DNA of 10,615 bases from Rhodocyclaceae bacterium (GTDB lineage: Bacteria; Pseudomonadota; Gammaproteobacteria; Burkholderiales; Rhodocyclaceae): contig JAFSWK010000113.1 in the NCBI GenBank assembly GCA_017444505.1, positions 1 to 10,615 of the forward strand, in the 5' to 3' direction. A model generated the notes under the pieces. The model saw only the letters and a list, made by a program, of their open reading frames with translations. It did not search any database and was not told where the DNA came from. Of the stretch, positions 6,181 through 10,615 are shown piece by piece (within the stretch, counting starts at the first letter, position 1; each line of letters starts with the position of its first letter). The position numbers were made by a program, and so were the translations under genes.

Positions 6181-7382
6181 CAGCGTTGCTCCGAAGTCGG
6201 GACCGCAGCGGGTCGGGGGGCGTTTTCCAGCCGCACTTGCGCCTGACGCAAGGCCGCCAGCGTGTTGTCCAGTGTCGGCAGCGTCTCTTGCATGGGCTGG
6301 GCGAGCAGCGCGTCCAGCTCGTCCATCGCGCCGTGCACCGATTCCTGACGCGCGTCAAAGAATTTTTCCAGATTGTCGCGTGCTTGCTGCAAATCCGCCT
6401 TGAACGTGGCCACATCGCGCATAAAGAGCGCCAGACGCGCGGTGAGCAGGCGAATCTTGGTGTTTTCGCGCAAATACGTGCCTTGCTCCGGCGAGAGCAG
6501 CGCGGGCGCGGCGGCGCCGTTCATGCGTTCGATGCGCACCATGGAAGACACGTCGCGCCAGACTTCGTCGGCCAGTTGCTGCGCGCCAAAGCGCATCTGG
6601 TCGAACCAGCCCGCTTCGGCGGCGGGCGCGGCGGGCGCTTGCGACGGCGCGGCCAGCGTGTCTTTCGGCGTAAATTCGTAGGCCAGCGGCAGGGCGTCGA
6701 TTTTCTTCAGCACGTTTTCAATGCGCATCGCCAGACCGCTCACGTCCAGCTTGCGCGCATCGCGCAGCGCGGCCATATCCTGCGCCAGCGCCCGACGCAG
6801 TTCCTGAAAATACGCTTGCGTGCCGGAGGACAATTCTTCATCGGCCACGGCCAGCGCCGCCAGCGCAGCTTCAGCGTTGTTGGCCAGTTGCAGTTGCTGG
6901 ATGGCCAGCGTGACGGCTTGCTCGACCTGCACCAGCGTGCGCTCGTCCGCAGTGCTGGCGTTGCGCTGGAAGAGGTCGGCCAGCGCGCGCGTCTGGCTGC
7001 TGGCGTCTTCAATCTTGCTTTGCAGGCCGCCGATTTCGCTTTGCAGACGGTTGAGCGCGTTTTGCTGTTGTTCGCCCAGCACGCGCACCGCGCCCACGCT
7101 GGTATCGGCCTGGCGAAGCTGAGTGGCCAGCTCGCCGCGTATCAGTTCAATTTGCAGCCGCTGCGCATACATTTGCCACACGCCGACACCGGCGGCAGCG
7201 GCTGCCGCCAGCGCCAGCACCAAGGCCAGCCAGCCCACCACATTGGCGCGCGGCGCAGGCTGCGCGACGGGCGCGGGCTGAGAACGTTCCGGCGCGGGCG
7301 GCAGTTCTTCCGGCACCACGGCATCGGCCACGACTTCGTCCGCTTCGGACGGCGCAGAATCAAGATTTTTTTCGTGTTTCAT
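6180..7382 (-). CDS. hemX: HemX, membrane-anchored uroporphyrinogen pathway protein, 400 aa
   Basis: HemX is encoded with hemC and hemD in many proteobacteria. It is often labelled uroporphyrinogen-III C-methyltransferase, but it lacks the SAM-binding fold of that enzyme and its activity is unproven. Residues 1-46 are a Pro/Ala/Glu-rich cytoplasmic tail; 48-70 are a single Ala/Leu-rich membrane helix; about 80-145 are a predicted coiled coil; 150-330 are the HemX helical domain with the conserved block SPEQGTYLRENTKIRLLTAR (297-316); a shorter helical tail follows. An Ala/Pro insert (244-256) sits in the middle of the domain. The ATG at 7382 lies 26 bases after hemD with only a weak GCGGGG upstream. 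The TGA overlaps the hemY start by one base. Confidence 0.92.
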   Translation of the reverse strand: MKHEKNLDSAPSEADEVVADAVVPEELPPAPERSQPAPVAQPAPRANVVGWLALVLALAAAAAAGVGVWQMYAQRLQIELIRGELATQLRQADTSVGAVRVLGEQQQNALNRLQSEIGGLQSKIEDASSQTRALADLFQRNASTADERTLVQVEQAVTLAIQQLQLANNAEAALAALAVADEELSSGTQAYFQELRRALAQDMAALRDARKLDVSGLAMRIENVLKKIDALPLAYEFTPKDTLAAPSQAPAAPAAEAGWFDQMRFGAQQLADEVWRDVSSMVRIERMNGAAAPALLSPEQGTYLRENTKIRLLTARLALFMRDVATFKADLQQARDNLEKFFDARQESVHGAMDELDALLAQPMQETLPTLDNTLAALRQAQVRLENAPRPAAVPTSEQR

Positions 7383-7408
7383 GCCCGCAGTGTACCCCGC
7401 TTGAACGC

Positions 7409-8188
7409 TTAAAGTTTAGATTCTAGTGCAAGAATCAGCCCTGCGTCGCCCGCTTCGGCAAGATGCACCGTTTTTACACCGGCTTGCCGCGCGCTTTCCA
7501 TCACGCGCCGGTGCGTGCAAAAGAAGGGCAGCGCGCCAATATCCGCCTGTTCCTGCGGCGAAAACACCTGCGTCAGCGCGCGCGCCGCCTCGCTGCTGGT
7601 GAGCACCGCCGCGTGCAGCGTGCCGGCGCGGGCGCGCGCCACGACGGGCGACAAATCCTGCGCGCGGGCAAGCCTGCGGTGATAACACGGCACATAGCGC
7701 ACGAACGCGCCACGTTCGCGCAACACCTCGCCCAGCACGGGACGCCCCGCATCGCCGCGCACGATGAACACCGTGCGCCCGCTCACCGCTTCGGCGCAAA
7801 ACGCAGGCAATGCCAGCACCGCTTCGCTGTCAAAACCCGCATCGGGCGCGATGACCTGCGCGCAGCCCGCGTCCTGCAAGGCTTGCTGACTGCCCCGCCC
7901 GACGGCGGCAAAGCGCACGCCCGCTGGCAAACCGGCGTCCCGCAACAGCGGCCAGCCGTGATGCACGGCGTTGGGGCTGACGAAGAAAAACACATCACCC
8001 GCACGCGCGCTGCGCGCACATTCGGCCACCGCCGCCGCTTCCGCCGCATCCGGCGGCAAAATTTCCAGCAGCGGCACGGCCAGCGTCTGGCCGCCGCGCG
8101 CGCTAATGGCATCGCACAGCGCGAGCGCCTGCCGCGCCGGGCGCGTGACCCACACGCATTTGCCCGCCCAGCGCGCCGCCGTGTTCAT
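7409..8188 (-). CDS. hemD: Uroporphyrinogen-III synthase, 259 aa
   Basis: HemD closes hydroxymethylbilane with inversion of ring D to give uroporphyrinogen III, the branch-point precursor of heme, siroheme and cobalamin. The sequence is poorly conserved in this family, but the two-lobe layout is clear: VTRP (14-17) starts the first lobe; FFFVSPNAVHHG (67-78) and AAVGRGSQQAL (94-104) follow; VFIVRGDAGRPVL (140-152) and YVPCYHRR (165-172) mark the second lobe; AVLTSSEAARAL (194-205) and THRRVMESARQAGV (225-238) close it. The length is usual. The start follows the hemC stop by 7 bases, and AGGGGTGA, which contains the hemC stop codon, serves as its ribosome binding site. Confidence 0.94.
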   Translation of the reverse strand: MNTAARWAGKCVWVTRPARQALALCDAISARGGQTLAVPLLEILPPDAAEAAAVAECARSARAGDVFFFVSPNAVHHGWPLLRDAGLPAGVRFAAVGRGSQQALQDAGCAQVIAPDAGFDSEAVLALPAFCAEAVSGRTVFIVRGDAGRPVLGEVLRERGAFVRYVPCYHRRLARAQDLSPVVARARAGTLHAAVLTSSEAARALTQVFSPQEQADIGALPFFCTHRRVMESARQAGVKTVHLAEAGDAGLILALESKL

Positions 8189-8195
8189 ACCGGTT

Positions 8196-9137
8196 TCACC
8201 CCTGCGCCGCAGCCAGCACCGCGTCCGCGCCTTGCGCGCGCAAATCCGCCACCCCGCGCAGCGCCATCGCTTCGGCTTCTTCTACCGAAGCGACAGTGGC
8301 GCGTGCTTCGGCGCGCAGAATTTCGCTGCCGTCGATGCGCCCGACCAGCGCGCGCAGCCACAGTTCGCCGTTTTCCACCACGGCAAAGGCCGCCAGCGGC
8401 ACCTGACAACTGCCGCCCAGCGCACGCGCCACGGCGCGTTCGGCGCTGACCGCCAGCATGGTTTGCGGGCAGGCCAGCGGTTGCAGCCACTGCGCCACGT
8501 CTTGGCGCGCCGCCAGGCATTCAATACCCATCGCGCCTTGTCCGGCGGCGGGCAGCGAGACTTCCGCAGCCAGTTCGCCACGGATGCGCTCGTGCAAGCC
8601 CAGACGCAGCAGACCGGCCTTGGCAAGAATGATGGCGTCATACTGGCCTTCGTCGAGTTTGCGCAGACGGGTATCCAGATTGCCGCGCAAGCTGGACACT
8701 GAAAGGTAAGGAAACTGCGCGTGCAACTGCGCTTCACGCCGCTGCGACGAGGTGCCCACGTTCGCCCCGGGGGGCAGTTCTTCCAGCGATGCGTAGCGGC
8801 GGGAAACAAAGGCATCCAGCGGCACTTCGCGCGCCATGATGACCGGCAGCGCAAAGGGCGCTTCCAGTTGCATCGGCACGTCTTTCATCGAATGCACGGC
8901 AATGTCCGCCCGCCCTTCCAGCAGCGCGACTTCCAGTTCCTTGATGAACAAGCCCTTGCCGCCCACCTGCGCCAGCGGTCGGTCCAGAATCTGGTCGCCG
9001 CGCGTGGTCATCGGCGCCAGTTCCACGGCGCACTGCGGATACAGCGCGCGCAGGCGGTCGCGGACATGTTCGGCCTGCCACAGCGCCAGACGGCTTTCAC
9101 GGGTGGCAATGACAATACGTTCGGGCGCGGCGCTCAC
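8196..9137 (-). CDS. hemC: Hydroxymethylbilane synthase (porphobilinogen deaminase), 313 aa
   Basis: HemC joins four porphobilinogens into the linear tetrapyrrole hydroxymethylbilane, using a covalently bound dipyrromethane cofactor; it is cytosolic. Counting from the GTG start: ATRESRLALWQAEHV (11-25) is the N-terminal signature; GKGLFIKELE (60-69); AVHSMKDVP (80-88) holds the catalytic Asp86; NVGTSSQRR (126-134) and RGNLDTRLRKLDEG (151-164) bind the cofactor; LPAAGQGAMGIE (195-206); GGSC (241-244) carries the cofactor-binding Cys244. I chose GTG at 9137 because AGGAGA lies exactly 6 bases upstream. A longer TTG frame from 9155 would start upstream of this site. The gene lies 57 bases after algR, with no convincing promoter in that gap. 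Confidence 0.96.
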   Translation of the reverse strand: MSAAPERIVIATRESRLALWQAEHVRDRLRALYPQCAVELAPMTTRGDQILDRPLAQVGGKGLFIKELEVALLEGRADIAVHSMKDVPMQLEAPFALPVIMAREVPLDAFVSRRYASLEELPPGANVGTSSQRREAQLHAQFPYLSVSSLRGNLDTRLRKLDEGQYDAIILAKAGLLRLGLHERIRGELAAEVSLPAAGQGAMGIECLAARQDVAQWLQPLACPQTMLAVSAERAVARALGGSCQVPLAAFAVVENGELWLRALVGRIDGSEILRAEARATVASVEEAEAMALRGVADLRAQGADAVLAAAQG

Positions 9138-9143
9138 GGCAGT

Positions 9144-9149
9144 TCTCCT
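9144..9149 (-). promoter_or_regulatory. Ribosome binding site that sets the hemC GTG start
   Basis: AGGAGA on the minus strand, with a six-base spacer before the GTG at 9137-9135. The site lies inside the longer TTG-initiated frame, which it therefore argues against. Confidence 0.75.
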
Positions 9150-9194
9150 GTGCAAACAACAAGGCGGGGATGGTAACAGGGCAGACGGCGTTGT

Positions 9195-9962
9195 CTACAA
9201 ACACAGCGCCTTGCGCAGTTCCGCCCATTGGCGACGGCTCACCGCAATGCCCTCGGTGCTGTCGCGCACGGTGATTTCGCGCGCACCGTCTTCGTTTTCC
9301 TGCCGCACGCCAGTCACCGCCGTGCGCACCACCAGACAGCTTCGGCTCACCCGCACGAGTTCCTCGCCAAACTGCTGTTCCAGTTGCACCAGCGAGTGTT
9401 CAACGCCAAACTCACCGCGCGCCGTCACCGCCACGACCGCCTTTTGCTGGGCGCGGAAAAAGCTGGTTTCCACCAGCCGCACACGTTCCTTGCCGCTCGC
9501 GCAGGTGCCCCAGAACCAGGCCACCCCATCCAGGCTCACCGGCGCGGCAGCCGCCGCCGCAGCAGCGGTGCTGCCCATGCGCGCCCGCACCCGTTCCAGC
9601 GCCTCGCGCAGCCGCGCCGCCGTCACCGGCTTGACCAGATAATCGACCGCCGCCGCATCAAACGCCTGCAAGGCGTGTTCATCATAGGCGGTGACGAAAA
9701 TCACCGCCGGTGCATCGGGGCGTTCGCGCAGCCGTTTGGCCAGCGCCAGACCGTCCAGCCCGGGCATGTGAATGTCGGTGAGCAACACATCGACCGCGCG
9801 CGTTTCCAGAAAACGCTCGGCCTCGTGCCCGGTGGCCACGCCGCCGACCAAATCATTGGGCACCGCCTCGCGGATATCGCCCAGCAAATCGCGCAATCGC
9901 AAACGGGCGGGCATTTCATCGTCCACCACCAGTACGCGCAAAACCGCCTCAGTGCCTGCCAT
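9195..9962 (-). CDS. algR: AlgR-type LytTR response regulator, 255 aa
   Basis: A two-component response regulator, partner of the adjacent AlgZ kinase; in Pseudomonas AlgR controls alginate, twitching and other virulence genes. Receiver domain, residues 9-128: acidic pair Asp14-Asp15, phospho-acceptor Asp63 (LLTDIHMPG), Thr91 and Lys111 (YLVKPV), all intact. A run of eight Ala (133-140) links it to the C-terminal LytTR DNA-binding domain (about 150-253), visible as the SLVQLEQQFGEELVRVSRSCLV region and the end VSRRQWAELRKAL. The DNA-binding domain is diverged: R-x-H-R is R-x-S-R (Ser206), and the usual QKYV reads QKAV. The gene overlaps the algZ end by 14 bases and has an excellent ribosome binding site (GGGGAGG, 9975-9969, 6-base spacer). 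hemC follows. Confidence 0.9.
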   Translation of the reverse strand: MAGTEAVLRVLVVDDEMPARLRLRDLLGDIREAVPNDLVGGVATGHEAERFLETRAVDVLLTDIHMPGLDGLALAKRLRERPDAPAVIFVTAYDEHALQAFDAAAVDYLVKPVTAARLREALERVRARMGSTAAAAAAAAPVSLDGVAWFWGTCASGKERVRLVETSFFRAQQKAVVAVTARGEFGVEHSLVQLEQQFGEELVRVSRSCLVVRTAVTGVRQENEDGAREITVRDSTEGIAVSRRQWAELRKALCL

Positions 9963-10615
9963 GATTTTCCTCCCCGTTTTCCGTCATGCGCAGCGGCATT
10001 CTCAGCCGCACGCGATAGGTGTCCGCAACCTGCCGGGCTTCCAGTGTACCTTCCAGATCAAAAAACAGCGCCAGCCGCTCGCGGATGTTTTCCTGCGCCA
10101 TGTGATTGCCCGGGCGCACCGGCACGCCGGACGGCGCCGGATTGGTGATTTCAAATTCCAGAGTGCGCTCATCCAGCTTGCGCCCACGAATCACCACCTC
10201 GCCGCTCTCGGCAGGTTCAATGCCGTGATAGACCGCGTTTTCCAGCAGCGGCTGCAACAAAAACGGCGGCATCTGCGCGGCCAGCAATTCGTCCGCCACC
10301 TCCCAGCGCACGCGCAGCCGCTCGCCCAGCCGCAGCGCCTCCACTTCCAGATAATCGCGGCACAGTTGCAACTCGTCGCGCACCTGGCGCATTTCGCGGT
10401 GATCGCCCATCAGACGGCGAAACAGCACCGCCAGATGTTCCAGCGCCTGCTCGGCGGCGCGCGGCTCGGTGCGAATCATGCCCAGCACGCCGTTCAGGGC
10501 GTTGAAAAAGAAATGCGGACGGATGCGTGCGGTCAGTGCCAGCAAGCGCGCCTCGGCCATGGCAGACGAAAGCACCCGCGCGCGGTAATCGAAATACGCC
10601 AGCATCAGCGCACCC
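9949..10615 (-). CDS. algZ: AlgZ/FimS-type sensor histidine kinase, C-terminal part (5' truncated by window edge)
   Basis: A membrane histidine kinase of the LytS/His_kinase (PF06580) type that should phosphorylate AlgR. The frame is open through the right edge; the membrane-spanning N-terminus lies outside. Numbering from the Met at 10605: the phospho-acceptor motif IRPHFFFNALNGV (28-40) with His31; the N box PFLLQPLLENAVYHGIEP (114-131) with Asn123; the shortened ATP-lid region ITNP (153-156) and GNHMAQENIRERL (166-178), typical of this group, which lacks the usual DxGxG box. The end (about 185-207) is the last strand of the ATPase fold. Its 3' end overlaps algR by 14 bases, so the pair is translationally linked. 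Confidence 0.9.
   Translation of the reverse strand, partial: GALMLAYFDYRARVLSSAMAEARLLALTARIRPHFFFNALNGVLGMIRTEPRAAEQALEHLAVLFRRLMGDHREMRQVRDELQLCRDYLEVEALRLGERLRVRWEVADELLAAQMPPFLLQPLLENAVYHGIEPAESGEVVIRGRKLDERTLEFEITNPAPSGVPVRPGNHMAQENIRERLALFFDLEGTLEARQVADTYRVRLRMPLRMTENGEENHGRH

Noticed and set aside
3368..8449. Long plus-strand open frames lying antisense to purB, hemY, hemX, hemD and hemC (up to 528 residues), nearly tiling the operon
   Set aside because: They are mirror frames of GC-rich coding DNA. Their translations are low-complexity (Gly/Arg/Gln/Val/His-rich) with no family motif, while the minus-strand proteins carry complete active sites.
9138..9194. Possible hemC promoter in the algR-hemC gap (TTGTAG ... 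TACCAT)
   Set aside because: The spacing is 19 bases and both hexamers are poor matches; it is no better than chance in this gap.
9228..10148. Plus-strand open frame of 306 residues antisense to algR and algZ
   Set aside because: Same GC-driven shadow effect; the His/Arg-rich translation has no recognisable domain, and the minus strand holds intact receiver and kinase motifs.
3600..10600. The word CCAGCG/GCCAGCGC recurring very often on the plus strand, suggesting an uptake-like or dispersed repeat
   Set aside because: On the coding strand it reads CGCTGG/GCGCTGGC, which encodes common Ala-Leu and Leu-Ala pairs in Ala/Leu-rich proteins. The spacing is irregular and there is no longer conserved core.

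Overview
The window looks like a piece of a high-GC Betaproteobacterium chromosome. The evidence is gene content and style: a FimV/HubP-type polar protein, an AlgZ/AlgR two-component pair directly upstream of hemC-hemD-hemX-hemY, an E. coli-type purB and a DUF2322 protein. The order or genus cannot be fixed from this sequence alone. There are no rRNA or tRNA genes, insertion sequences, CRISPR arrays or phage genes.

Layout. Positions 1-1891 (+) hold the 3' part of fimV, cut at the left edge and closed by a strong intrinsic terminator at 1918-1945. Everything else is on the minus strand and converges on fimV. Read in the direction of transcription, from right to left, it is: algZ/fimS (cut at the right edge), algR, hemC, hemD, hemX, hemY, a 116-base gap, purB, and a DUF2322 gene only 4 bases after purB. 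Then comes a 331-base stretch without a gene, a small predicted membrane protein (2316-2786), a 77-base spacer with several short dyads, and an 84-residue acidic protein (1984-2238).

How the genes work together. AlgZ (histidine kinase) and AlgR (LytTR response regulator) form a signalling pair whose genes overlap by 14 bases. Four heme genes follow 57 bases (to the hemC start) downstream. HemC and HemD turn porphobilinogen into uroporphyrinogen III. HemX and HemY are membrane-anchored accessory proteins of the same pathway. The junctions within algZ-algR and hemC-hemD-hemX-hemY are tight (overlaps or gaps of 26 bases or less), so one long transcript is likely. purB (purine synthesis) and the DUF2322 gene form a second, tightly coupled pair that may be read from the same transcript.

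The least explained part is 1984-2990. Its two small genes have no family I can name. The 84-residue gene has visibly lower GC (about 53% over 2041-2220, hand-counted) than the neighbouring housekeeping genes (about 70% in a sampled purB stretch). It is the best place in this window to look for something new. The rest is conserved core genome with some local peculiarities: a diverged LytTR domain in AlgR, an Ala/Pro-rich extension on the DUF2322 protein, and fimV not followed by truA.
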